Positions 35,118 to 42,891 of a stretch of DNA of 64,000 nt are shown in pieces. A program made the translations under genes and the position numbers. Each line of letters opens with the position of its first letter. The stretch's first letter is position 1. The DNA is from Rossellomorea orangium. Its GTDB lineage: Bacteria; Bacillota; Bacilli; Bacillales; Bacillaceae_B. Location of the stretch: the NCBI RefSeq assembly GCF_019334305.1, contig NZ_JAHWGH010000014.1, positions 62,001 through 126,000 on the forward strand, in the 5' to 3' direction. The notes below the pieces were generated by a model. The model had not been told where the DNA came from, searched no databases, and worked only from the letters and a program-made list of their open reading frames with translations.

Positions 35118-36650
35118 ATGCTTGAGAAATTCGTCGACCCCCTTCCCATTATGGAAACGATCGAACCCATTTCAACTCAGAAGGGTTCCGATTATTACGA
35201 AGTGACCATGAAGGAAGTCAATCAGCAACTCCACCGGGATCTCCCGCCAACTACTATATGGGGATACAACGGGCAATTCCCGGGACCTACTTTTAAAGTG
35301 AAACGCAATCAAACAGTACGGGTATTGTGGAAAAACGATCTTCCAAACAAGCACTTCCTCCCGATTGATACTACCGTTCATGGTGCAGGAAAAAAGCAGC
35401 CCGAGGTCCGTACGGTCGTTCATCTTCACGGAGGGGCTACACCAGATACGAGCGATGGTTACCCGGATGCCTGGTTTACTAGAGGGTTTCAAGAAACAGG
35501 GCCATTCTTTGCAGAAGAAATCTACACATATCCCAACCAGCAGCAGGCCACTACCCTTTGGTACCATGACCACGCTATTGGGATCACACGGTTGAATATA
35601 TATGCCGGACTCGCCGGAGCTTATATCATCCACGATGAAGAAGAGGAGGCAATGTCACTGCCTTCGGGTCCATACGATATACCACTGGTGATCATGGATC
35701 GGTCCTTTCATAGCGACGGATCTCTCTATTATCCTTCAGAGCCTGATCCTCCCACGCCCGGTGTCCATCCCTCCACCCTTTCCAATTTCTTCGGGGATAC
35801 AATTCTCGTGAACGGGAAGGTCTGGCCATTCCTTGAAGTCGAGCCGCGACGCTATCGCTTTCGATTGATCAACGCTTCAAATTCGCGGACGTATCAGCTT
35901 TCCCTTTCGAACGGAAGGCCTTTCATTCAAATCGGATCTGATCAGGGCCTTCTTTCTGCACCTGTCACCGTTCGGGAGATCTTGCTTGCTCCTGCAGAAC
36001 GGGCGGATGTCATTCTTGACTTTTCTTCCGAGACCCGGGAATACATCACTATCCGCAACAGTGGACCTGCCCCCTTTCCAACTGGTTCGGCACCAGATCC
36101 TGACACGACGGGAGTGCTCATGCAATTCCGCGTAATAAAACCGCTGCAAAGTCAGGATACGAGCAGGATCCCCTCTGCATTACGGCATGTTCCAAGACTG
36201 AAGAAAAGACATGCGTTCCAGATGAGGAACCTTCCGTTAAATATGGTGCATGATCAATATGGGCGGGAGGTACATCTATTAAATCATCAATTATGGGACG
36301 ATCCGATTACGGAAATGCCACGGATAGGGAGCATTGAAGTGTGGAACTTCATCAACATAACGGAAGGGTCTCACCCCATCCACTTGCATCTAGTACGATT
36401 TCAGGTACTGGACCGTCAGCCATTTGATAAAGAAATCTATCAAAGAGAAGGAAGGGTTGTCCCCACAGGCACCCGCATCAAACCGAAACCGAACGAGCAG
36501 GGCTGGAAGGACACGGTGTGTGCAAATCCTTGGGAGATGACAAGGATCATTGTTCCATTTGGCCCCTTTACAGGATTGTATGTATGGCACTGTCATATAT
36601 TGGAGCATGAAGATTACGAGATGATGAGGCCCTACGTGGTGATTAAATGA
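35118..36650 (+). CDS. cotA: CotA-type multicopper oxidase (spore-coat laccase)
   Basis: 510 residues from ATG 35118 (GGAGG, 7-base spacer). Three cupredoxin domains; copper ligands in VVHLHGGATPDTSDG (near residue 102), LWYHDHAIG, HPIHLHLVRFQVL and the C-terminal WHCHILEHEDYEMMRP, which gives the T1 Cys, two T3 His and the axial Met. Opening LEKFVDPLPI and the FFGDTILVNGKVWP block match Bacillus CotA/bilirubin oxidase. It oxidises phenolics and bilirubin with oxygen and builds the brown spore-coat pigment. No signal peptide, as for coat proteins. Confidence 0.93.
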   Translation: MLEKFVDPLPIMETIEPISTQKGSDYYEVTMKEVNQQLHRDLPPTTIWGYNGQFPGPTFKVKRNQTVRVLWKNDLPNKHFLPIDTTVHGAGKKQPEVRTVVHLHGGATPDTSDGYPDAWFTRGFQETGPFFAEEIYTYPNQQQATTLWYHDHAIGITRLNIYAGLAGAYIIHDEEEEAMSLPSGPYDIPLVIMDRSFHSDGSLYYPSEPDPPTPGVHPSTLSNFFGDTILVNGKVWPFLEVEPRRYRFRLINASNSRTYQLSLSNGRPFIQIGSDQGLLSAPVTVREILLAPAERADVILDFSSETREYITIRNSGPAPFPTGSAPDPDTTGVLMQFRVIKPLQSQDTSRIPSALRHVPRLKKRHAFQMRNLPLNMVHDQYGREVHLLNHQLWDDPITEMPRIGSIEVWNFINITEGSHPIHLHLVRFQVLDRQPFDKEIYQREGRVVPTGTRIKPKPNEQGWKDTVCANPWEMTRIIVPFGPFTGLYVWHCHILEHEDYEMMRPYVVIK

Positions 36651-36672
36651 TAGGGAGATAGTCAAAATAGAA

Positions 36673-36700
36673 GGATCTGCCCCTGATAAGGAGCAGATCC
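36673..36700. terminator. hairpin between cotA and SRPBCC gene
   Basis: GGATCTGC / GCAGATCC with a CCCTGATAAGGA interior, between convergent genes. Short T-tracts on both sides make it a modest bidirectional terminator. Confidence 0.65.
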
Positions 36701-36708
36701 CTTGTTAT

Positions 36709-37146
36709 TTAAGAGTTTTCCAGAATTTCTTTGATTTTCATTAAATCCTTTTTGTTCGCTTTTTTCATCATGACAGACATCAAGGGCATCATGACTCTTG
36801 AAAATCCAATGGGATCTCCCTGATTCCTTAGGGTCATTTTGGTCGTTTGTCCATCAATCGACTCCCATTCATAGGTGGTTTCCATAGGGAACGGTCCATT
36901 GGCGGTCTTCATGACAAGCTTCTGTCCCGGGACAAACTCCTTGATCTCATATACATAAGAGAGATCCTTTCCCAAGAATCTGGCTTTGAATGCAATTTGA
37001 GAATGTACGGATAATGGCTTTTCCGTTCTCCATTCTGCGGAATCAATATTCACATACCATTCCGGTGCATGATCCGGATCCGCAGCATACTCTGCAACCT
37101 TCTGAATCGGACAGCGTATAGTAATGTCTGTCATGACATCCACCAT
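36709..37146 (-). CDS. SRPBCC-family ligand-binding protein
   Basis: 145 residues from ATG 37146 (AAAGGA in the end of the upstream gene). START-like helix-grip fold: IRCPIQKVAEYAADPDHAPEWYVNIDSA at the N-terminus, a central sheet with FKARFLGKDLSYVYEI, and a C-terminal helix MKIKEILE. No catalytic residues stand out; the family binds hydrophobic ligands. It begins 4 bases after the ArsR-SRPBCC gene and should be co-translated with it. Confidence 0.82.
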   Translation of the reverse strand: MVDVMTDITIRCPIQKVAEYAADPDHAPEWYVNIDSAEWRTEKPLSVHSQIAFKARFLGKDLSYVYEIKEFVPGQKLVMKTANGPFPMETTYEWESIDGQTTKMTLRNQGDPIGFSRVMMPLMSVMMKKANKKDLMKIKEILENS

Positions 37147-37150
37147 TGCC

Positions 37151-37924
37151 CTATTTCCTTTCAACATAATTTTTCAACAACGTTCCGAGTAGATAGGCCC
37201 ACCCTTCGGAATGCTTTTCCTCCCAGTCGTCTTCCAGGACTCCTGAAGCTGCATGGGATAACTGAAGTAACGTAGCTTCTCCTTTTTCTATCAACCGATA
37301 CGTATATGCGCTGTTAACTGCGCCCTGCATGCCAAGATGGCCGTGCAATCTAATTTCTTCCGGAGCATTCACGTAATACACGGTACCCCATAGAGCTCCT
37401 TCGTCCCTGCCCCATTTCTCGATGAATTGCCCACCCGGTACAGGATCAAATGTGAATTGTGAATCGACTCCCTCTGGGGCCAATTTGAACTCCCACCAGT
37501 CCCCTGCCTGACTTGTTAATGCCTTGAATACCTGTTCACGCGGAGCATTAATCATGACTTCCTGTTCAATACGAAATACATTGCTTTGTTCCATTGATTC
37601 TCCTCCTTTATTTTCTGCCAATGACCGTAGTTTCAATAGTGAATTGGCGTTAGACTCCATGTACTTCCCGACCCACCTGTTGTGCATTTCCTGCAGCGGG
37701 ACCGCGTTCAGATAGTTCCGCCGGAATTTCCCTTCACGCTTCACCACCACCAGATTTCCTTCCTCGAGGATCGTCAAATGCTTCATGATCGCGTATCTTG
37801 TCACCTCGGGAAAATGTTCATTTAGTTCACCAGTCGTTCTTGCTGCCTTCTTCAAAAGGTCAAGGATCTCCCTGCGAATGGGATGACCGAGAGCTTTGAA
37901 CAAGGTGGAAAGTTCGTCTTTCAT
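37151..37924 (-). CDS. ArsR-type regulator fused to an SRPBCC (AHSA1) domain
   Basis: 257 residues. Residues 1-95 are a winged helix (LFKALGHPIRREILDLLKKA, TRYAIMKHLTILEEGNLV). Residues about 112-257 form an AHSA1-type START domain (INAPREQVFKALT, DPVPGGQFIEKWG, HSEGWAYLLGTLLKNYVE). In most relatives the two parts are separate neighbouring genes, as at 39235-39984. An in-frame ATG at 37594 (residue 111) is preceded by AAAGGAGGAGAATCA, a very good ribosome site, so the SRPBCC half may also be made alone. No metal-binding Cys motif is seen in the ArsR half. Confidence 0.85.
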   Translation of the reverse strand: MKDELSTLFKALGHPIRREILDLLKKAARTTGELNEHFPEVTRYAIMKHLTILEEGNLVVVKREGKFRRNYLNAVPLQEMHNRWVGKYMESNANSLLKLRSLAENKGGESMEQSNVFRIEQEVMINAPREQVFKALTSQAGDWWEFKLAPEGVDSQFTFDPVPGGQFIEKWGRDEGALWGTVYYVNAPEEIRLHGHLGMQGAVNSAYTYRLIEKGEATLLQLSHAASGVLEDDWEEKHSEGWAYLLGTLLKNYVERK

Positions 37925-38075
37925 ATCAATGATCCTTTCTTTGAATCAACATGTGAATGAATGGTCACATGTTATATGTGACTTAATAGTAACATGATGA
38001 TTTCTAAAGTACAATGTTTTTATGTGTCTTTTCCTGCCTGATAATAAAATCTTTTTCAATTTATTATGTTAAACC

Positions 38076-38106
38076 ATAATAAAGCCTCCAGTCTGAACTG
38101 GAGGCC
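38076..38106 (-). terminator. intrinsic terminator of the AraC-GyrI gene
   Basis: GCCTCCAGT / ACTGGAGGC (38084-38092, 38097-38105); on the minus strand followed by TTTATTATG. Confidence 0.8.
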
Positions 38107-38117
38107 CCTTTTAGCTC

Positions 38118-38975
38118 TTATTTTTTCATTATCGGTACCCAAACCTCACAACGATAATCCTCAGCGTTCGGATTACCTGGAGGATACAATTCAAATTCAG
38201 GTGCGTCCCCATGCTCATAGCCTGTAGACGGGAACCATTCCGAGAAAATGCGCTTCCATACACCTTGAATCGCTCCTGGCATGGGACCCACGGACTCAAA
38301 TACCGCCCATGTGGCTGCGGGGATTTCTTTTACTTCCAGGGAATGATCCTGGTCACTCTGTTTACCCGCTCCGATAAAATACGTGAACTCTTCATTGGGA
38401 TGATCAAACTCCATGCAAATCCCCATCATTTCATCATTACCAGCCGCTTCACAAATCGTTCTGTCCAATCCCGAGCTGTTCACTTCATCCCAAAAAGCAG
38501 GGATATCCTGAAGATTTTGGCCGCTGTTTGTGGATACTCTTTTTCCTTTCCCAACTACCTGGAACGCATCTTTTTCAACAATTTTATAATTCATTTCAAC
38601 TTCCCCTTTTAGCTGAATTTGGAAGGAGATCCGTGGAAAGGCTTTCAAGGGAGTTCCTGATTCCCTCACCTGGGATGGTGATACACCATGCGCTTTCCGG
38701 AAGGCTTTCGAAAAGGATTCCGGTGTTTCATATCCATACCTGAAAGCAACATCAATGACCTTTGTGTTCGGGCTGTTCAATTCCTGAGCCGCAAGAGTCA
38801 GTCTCCTTCTGCGGATATATTCAGCCACTGTGCAGCCCGTGACTAAAGAAAACAGTCTTTGGAAATGAAATTTCGAATGGAGTGTCAGACGTGCCAGTTC
38901 TTCCATCTCGATTTCTCCCTCAAGATTGTCCTCTATATACTGAATACAGTCATTCATCCTATGAAGCATTTCCAT
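38118..38975 (-). CDS. AraC-family regulator with GyrI-like effector domain
   Basis: 285 residues. Two helix-turn-helix motifs in residues 8-105 (EGEIEMEELARLTLHSKFHF, VIDVAFRYGYETPESFSKAF) are followed by a GyrI-like domain from about residue 125 (YKIVEKDAFQVVGKGKRVS, CEVWVPIMKK at the end). Such proteins (Rob/BltR-like logic) sense amphiphilic compounds and regulate efflux or detoxification. It sits between two ArsR/SRPBCC modules; its targets are unknown. Confidence 0.88.
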   Translation of the reverse strand: MEMLHRMNDCIQYIEDNLEGEIEMEELARLTLHSKFHFQRLFSLVTGCTVAEYIRRRRLTLAAQELNSPNTKVIDVAFRYGYETPESFSKAFRKAHGVSPSQVRESGTPLKAFPRISFQIQLKGEVEMNYKIVEKDAFQVVGKGKRVSTNSGQNLQDIPAFWDEVNSSGLDRTICEAAGNDEMMGICMEFDHPNEEFTYFIGAGKQSDQDHSLEVKEIPAATWAVFESVGPMPGAIQGVWKRIFSEWFPSTGYEHGDAPEFELYPPGNPNAEDYRCEVWVPIMKK

Positions 38976-39152
38976 TGCTCATCTTCTCCTCGCTACCTTA
39001 ATGTACCATCTGGGATTATATGTACTCCTGTCATTCTGTGCGATGTTGTGACCGGCTTTTGCCGGAAAGAGTGTTCAATAATAGCTTATATGCACATACT
39101 AACGTTCATCAAGACTCTACTTCTACATATGTTCATCATTCTCCTCTTTCCA

Positions 39153-39210
39153 TTGACACGAAACCATAAGGTGTTATATCATTTAATACGAAACCAATTG
39201 GTGTTATATC
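39153..39210 (+). promoter_or_regulatory. promoter with duplicated operator for the SRPBCC-arsR operon
   Basis: TTGACA (39153-39158) and TATATC (39175-39180, 16-base spacing) form the promoter. A 23-base unit beginning ACGAAACCA and ending GGTGTTATATC occurs twice, at 39158-39180 and 39188-39210, exactly 30 bases apart with three differences. The core ACCAATTGGT of the second copy is palindromic. This is the probable autoregulatory site of the ArsR protein encoded downstream. Confidence 0.7.
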
Positions 39211-39234
39211 AAAAGACAGAAAGCAGGTACTTAT

Positions 39235-39669
39235 ATGCAATCAAATCAACCTAATCAACTTCAGGATATTCAGCAGACAGTCCTATTCAAGGCACCCATT
39301 CAAAAGGTCTGGGATGCGGTCTCCACGTCGGAAGGGATTTCTTCATGGTTTATGCCCAATGACTTCCAGCCTGTAGTCGGGCACGAATTTCATATCCAGT
39401 CCCCTTTCGGCCCTTCCCCATGTAAGGTATTGGAAATCAATCCACCTCACAAGCTTTCCTTCTCATGGGATACGGATGGATGGTTTGTAGAATTCCGATT
39501 AAAAGAAGTCGGGAATCAAACTGAATTCACGGTGATCCATGGTGGTTGGAAAGATGATGATGCAGTGGTTTCGAAACCGAATGAGAAAAGCTCTGTTATC
39601 CGCGAACGCATGGCAAACGGATGGATCGGAATTGTGGACCAGCGACTTCGGAAAGTGGTGGAGGAATAA
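39235..39669 (+). CDS. SRPBCC (AHSA1-like) protein
   Basis: 144 residues. [28 protein letters not shown] at the start, [22 protein letters not shown] in the sheet and the C-terminal [18 protein letters not shown] helix are typical AHSA1. It likely binds a hydrophobic ligand; it is translated directly before its ArsR partner (stop and GTG start are adjacent). Confidence 0.85.
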   Translation: MQSNQPNQLQDIQQTVLFKAPIQKVWDAVSTSEGISSWFMPNDFQPVVGHEFHIQSPFGPSPCKVLEINPPHKLSFSWDTDGWFVEFRLKEVGNQTEFTVIHGGWKDDDAVVSKPNEKSSVIRERMANGWIGIVDQRLRKVVEE

Positions 39670-39984
39670 GTGTCTGCGGCTAAACATGATGTATTTCAGG
39701 CCATTGCAGACCCGACCCGCCGGGAAGTGCTGCGCCTCCTTTCAGAAAAGGAAATGCCCATTTCTGCTTTGACTTCCCACTTCCCCATGAGCAGGACTGC
39801 CATTGCCAAGCATCTCGCCATCCTATCTGAAGCTGAGCTGGTTCGCGGGGAAAAAATCGGCAGGGAAAAGATCTATCGCCTGCAGCCCGAACCCCTGGCG
39901 GAATTGAAAGACTGGTTAGCGTACTACGAGCAGTTCTGGACGAACAAGTTGACCAAACTGAAATACATGGTAGAAAAGGATTGA
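39670..39984 (+). CDS. ArsR-family transcriptional regulator
   Basis: 104 residues from GTG 39670, right after the SRPBCC stop; GGAGG lies 5 bases upstream. Winged-helix blocks FQAIADPTRREVLRLLSE, MPISALTSHFPMSRTAIAKHLAIL and GREKIYRLQPEPLAELKDWL are of the ArsR subgroup paired with AHSA1 proteins. No Cys metal site. Probably represses its own operon through the duplicated site at 39158-39210. Confidence 0.88.
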   Translation: MSAAKHDVFQAIADPTRREVLRLLSEKEMPISALTSHFPMSRTAIAKHLAILSEAELVRGEKIGREKIYRLQPEPLAELKDWLAYYEQFWTNKLTKLKYMVEKD

Positions 39985-39987
39985 AGA

Positions 39988-40024
39988 AGAGGGACGGACC
40001 TTTGTTCCAAAGGTCCGTCCCTCT
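39988..40024. repeat. dispersed AGGGACGGACC hairpin, arsR/membrane gene junction
   Basis: AGAGGGACGGACCTTT - GTTCC - AAAGGTCCGTCCCTCT, a perfect hairpin of about 16 pairs with a 5-base loop. It begins 4 bases after arsR and ends 4 bases before the stop of the convergent gene. Confidence 0.9.
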
Positions 40025-40027
40025 TAT

Positions 40028-40393
40028 TTAGTAGATTTTTGCCATGATGACCATGGAGATGAATACGGTCATGATGGTGAGGCAGGTTATGATGTACATT
40101 AGGTTCATTGCTGTTAGCTCAATCAGGCCAAGTCCCAGTAATGACATGATGATGATGAAAAATATTAAAATGGCAAAGTACGAGTAAAAGATCCCCTTTT
40201 CCCTGATCATCTTCATACGCTCATCCTTTTCTTTAAACTGTGGATAAAGATAGTACATACAAAAACTCATTACAGTCAAAGCCAGTGGATTAAGAGCATA
40301 ATAAGGAAATTTCCCTGCCGTGATACCGATAAAAAACAAGAAAGCAGTCTGTAGTGCCATAATACAGCCAATAATCAGATAACCCTTCGTCAC
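40028..40393 (-). CDS. four-helix membrane protein, partner of an XRE regulator
   Basis: 121 residues with four hydrophobic helices; the loop FKEKDERMKMIREKGIFYSY between helices 2 and 3 is like the DERxxxIxxKA loop of DUF2178-type proteins. It overlaps the XRE gene by 4 bases (ATGA). Such XRE/membrane pairs are frequent in Bacillus; function unknown. Confidence 0.7.
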   Translation of the reverse strand: MTKGYLIIGCIMALQTAFLFFIGITAGKFPYYALNPLALTVMSFCMYYLYPQFKEKDERMKMIREKGIFYSYFAILIFFIIIMSLLGLGLIELTAMNLMYIITCLTIMTVFISMVIMAKIY

Positions 40394-40602
40394 AACTCCT
40401 TTCCTCCCTTCTCTTCATAAACGAAAATCTCTTCAATAGACACATCAAATACTCCTGCCAACTGAAAAGCCAGATTCAAAGAAGGGTCATACTTCCCCTT
40501 TTCGATTGAAATGATGGTTTGTCTCGATACTCCTAGTCTTGCAGCCAATCTTTCCTGTGAGTATCCAAACGACTTTCGGTATTCTACCAGTTTATTTTTC
40601 AA
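40390..40602 (-). CDS. small XRE-family regulator
   Basis: 70 residues, almost entirely a Cro/CI helix-turn-helix: SQERLAARLGVSRQTIISIE GKYDPSL and a C-terminal VSIEEIFVYEE. AGGAGG lies before the start. It most likely controls its own promoter and the following membrane gene. Confidence 0.88.
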   Translation of the reverse strand: MKNKLVEYRKSFGYSQERLAARLGVSRQTIISIEKGKYDPSLNLAFQLAGVFDVSIEEIFVYEEKGGKEL

Positions 40603-40742
40603 AAAGTGCTACCTCCTTATATTTCCATATCATAATGTAAAGGTAACTTTACGTCAAGTGTCCTTTACATATCTCTAATGAAACCTTTTATATTATTCAT
40701 ACGTATTTCCTACTAACGATTAAACAAGGGATGTGGACACTT

Positions 40743-41720
40743 ATGGAAGAAGTAATGAACAAACTTGAGGAATATCAGGATATCTATTCGCAATTAAAGA
40801 GACGCTTAAGGTGGAAGGTATCCGATTCTCGATCTCTGATGATGGTGTCTTCGTTGTATGTGACGAATAAACGTGCCTTCCACATCGAACGATTTATTGA
40901 AATCAGTGACTATATTAAGAATGAGGTAGGTGCCTTTTCAACATTAAAGCAGGAAATCCGCTTCACTTTTGCGGCAATGCTCGATACGCGTTTTGATGAC
41001 TATCAATCTCGTTTCCATGAATTTCTCTCCATTTATGATTCCTTGATTGCTGCCGGATTTTCAAGGGGACCGTTCTCCTATACTGCGGCTATGACGATGC
41101 TTTCTCATGAAGGAAGGAAACTGGACTTCGCCGTTCACGGGATGGAAGTGTATAAAAAAATGAGGGATCAGCACTTTTTTCTGACCGGGCATAGCGATTA
41201 CCCGTTTGCCCTGCTCCTTTCCCAACGGGCAGGGGATCATGATGCTCTGATTGATCGGATTGAGGGCTTCTACCATCAGTTGAACTCAGCAGGATTCAGG
41301 AAAGGAAATGATCTTCAAAGCATGAGCCATATTCTTTCCCTTCACTCTGAATGGTCTCAGGAGGAGCTGGTTCAACGCTGCACAGTTTTGTATGACATTT
41401 TTAAACAAGTGGGGATCAAGCCAAAAGCCATGTTCTATCCCCAAATCGCACTGCTCTCATTCGTGGAAGAAGATGTTTCCCTTGTGAACCAGGTGAAGGA
41501 TGTGTGGGAAGAACTGAACTCGAGCAAGGCTTTCAAGTGGCATAAAGACATCAACCTGATGATGGCCGTGAACATGATCATCAGTGATAAGGTCGAAAAC
41601 AACGCTGTGATGCAAGTCAGTTTATCCACAGCCATTGAAACACTCATCCAGGCACAGCAGGCGACAATGATCGCAACCGTTGCGGCAGTTTCGGTGACGA
41701 CGGGTGGAGGGGATTCGTGA
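40743..41720 (+). CDS. DUF4003 family protein
   Basis: 325 residues from ATG 40743; an ATG at 40731 would place AAGGG directly at the start. Mostly helical and soluble, with FIEISDYIKNEVGAFSTLKQ, FTFAAMLDTRF and FFLTGHSDYPFALLLSQ, which I recognise from DUF4003 of Bacillaceae. It ends in a small-residue tail TVAAVSVTTGGGDS. No catalytic motif is evident; function unknown. Confidence 0.75.
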   Translation: MEEVMNKLEEYQDIYSQLKRRLRWKVSDSRSLMMVSSLYVTNKRAFHIERFIEISDYIKNEVGAFSTLKQEIRFTFAAMLDTRFDDYQSRFHEFLSIYDSLIAAGFSRGPFSYTAAMTMLSHEGRKLDFAVHGMEVYKKMRDQHFFLTGHSDYPFALLLSQRAGDHDALIDRIEGFYHQLNSAGFRKGNDLQSMSHILSLHSEWSQEELVQRCTVLYDIFKQVGIKPKAMFYPQIALLSFVEEDVSLVNQVKDVWEELNSSKAFKWHKDINLMMAVNMIISDKVENNAVMQVSLSTAIETLIQAQQATMIATVAAVSVTTGGGDS

Positions 41721-41726
41721 ACTAAA

Positions 41727-41765
41727 TAGAGGGACGGACCTTTCATCGAAAGGTCCGTCCCTCTA
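41727..41765. repeat. dispersed AGGGACGGACC hairpin, DUF4003/MDR junction
   Basis: ATAGAGGGACGGACCTTT - CATCG - AAAGGTCCGTCCCTCTAT, a perfect 18-base stem with a 5-base loop between two convergent genes. It begins 6 bases after one stop and ends 2 bases before the other. Confidence 0.92.
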
Positions 41766-41767
41766 TT

Positions 41768-42703
41768 TTATTTCACTTTGATGACGATTTTCCCTTTTGC
41801 ATGGTGGGTTTCGCTTAAGGCGTGGGCGTCTTTCAATCCTTGTTCACTTAGTTCGAAGGTTTCTCCAATCACTGGTTTGAGCTGACCGGATTCGTATAGA
41901 TCGGCAAGTTTGGACAGTTGTTCTCCTTTAGGGTCGAGCCATAGGAATTCGGCTTTCACACTGTACTTTCTAGCTTCCTCTTCATTAGGGGGCTGTGCAA
42001 TCGATACGAGCTTTCCATTTTCCTTAAGTACCTTATAGCTGTTAGACTGGATTTCCCCTCCCATGGAATCGAGGACCAGGTCATAATCCCTTAGTACTTC
42101 ACTGAAATCTTCTTCCTTATAATTAATGAACTGATCTGCGCCAAGTGACTTGACGAACTCTTCATTTTTTCCGCTTGCGGTAGTAGCGACATGTGCTCCA
42201 AAGCTTTTGGCAATCTGAATCGCAAAATTCCCGACCCCGCCTGAGCCTGCATGGATCAGCACCTTATCTCCTTCTTCGATTTCACCAAAGTCGACTAAGC
42301 ACTGCCAGGCTGTCAATCCGGCAAGCGGGATGGCGGCCGCTTCTTCAAAACTCATGTTTTCAGGCATTTTAGCGAGCAGCTCTTCATCCACGGCCACATA
42401 TTCTGCATAAGTACCTTCCCTTGTCGTCGCCGGTCTTGCAAATACGCGGTCCCCTATATCAAACCCTTTCACATTTTTACCTTTCTCAGAGATCACTCCC
42501 GCTGCATCCCATCCCAGGATGATCGGAAATTCAAAGTCGAGCATATCTTTTAAATACCCTGCCCGCACCTTCCAATCGATGGGGTTAATGGATGTTGCAT
42601 AAGTTTCCAGCAGTATCTGGTTGTCCCCTATCACGGGCTTATCGATTTCTGTTTCCTGCAATACTTCTTTATCTCCATATTGGTTGATGATGATGGCTTT
42701 CAT
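41768..42703 (-). CDS. zinc-independent MDR oxidoreductase (quinone reductase-like)
   Basis: 311 residues. Alcohol-dehydrogenase-like N-domain (YATSINPIDWKVRAGYLK), then a nucleotide-binding fold with IHAGSGGVGNFAIQIAKSFGA near residue 145 and the conserved LDSMGGEIQSNSY. The Cys/His zinc ligands of true alcohol dehydrogenases are missing, so it is of the NADPH:quinone/enone reductase type. Confidence 0.87.
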   Translation of the reverse strand: MKAIIINQYGDKEVLQETEIDKPVIGDNQILLETYATSINPIDWKVRAGYLKDMLDFEFPIILGWDAAGVISEKGKNVKGFDIGDRVFARPATTREGTYAEYVAVDEELLAKMPENMSFEEAAAIPLAGLTAWQCLVDFGEIEEGDKVLIHAGSGGVGNFAIQIAKSFGAHVATTASGKNEEFVKSLGADQFINYKEEDFSEVLRDYDLVLDSMGGEIQSNSYKVLKENGKLVSIAQPPNEEEARKYSVKAEFLWLDPKGEQLSKLADLYESGQLKPVIGETFELSEQGLKDAHALSETHHAKGKIVIKVK

Positions 42704-42765
42704 CCTAGCGCCTCCCTATTTTTTTTCATACGGTTTATGTTCCCTCTTACTCAGGGTATTTAAAC

Positions 42766-42822
42766 AGTGAATGGCCCATCGGCATTTACACAGGGTGTAT
42801 TACTGGATTCTTCCCATTCACT
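42766..42822. promoter_or_regulatory. long inverted repeat upstream of gabD
   Basis: AGTGAATGG (42766-42774) / CCATTCACT (42814-42822), extended by ATTTA / TAAAT flanks. It lies 70 bases before the gabD start and could be an operator pair or a 5' leader hairpin. Confidence 0.4.
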
Positions 42823-42891
42823 ATTGTAAATTTAAGACAAACTACATAGTAATAAGCATATGGGAATCTAACTTTCAAAAGGAGGAACACT

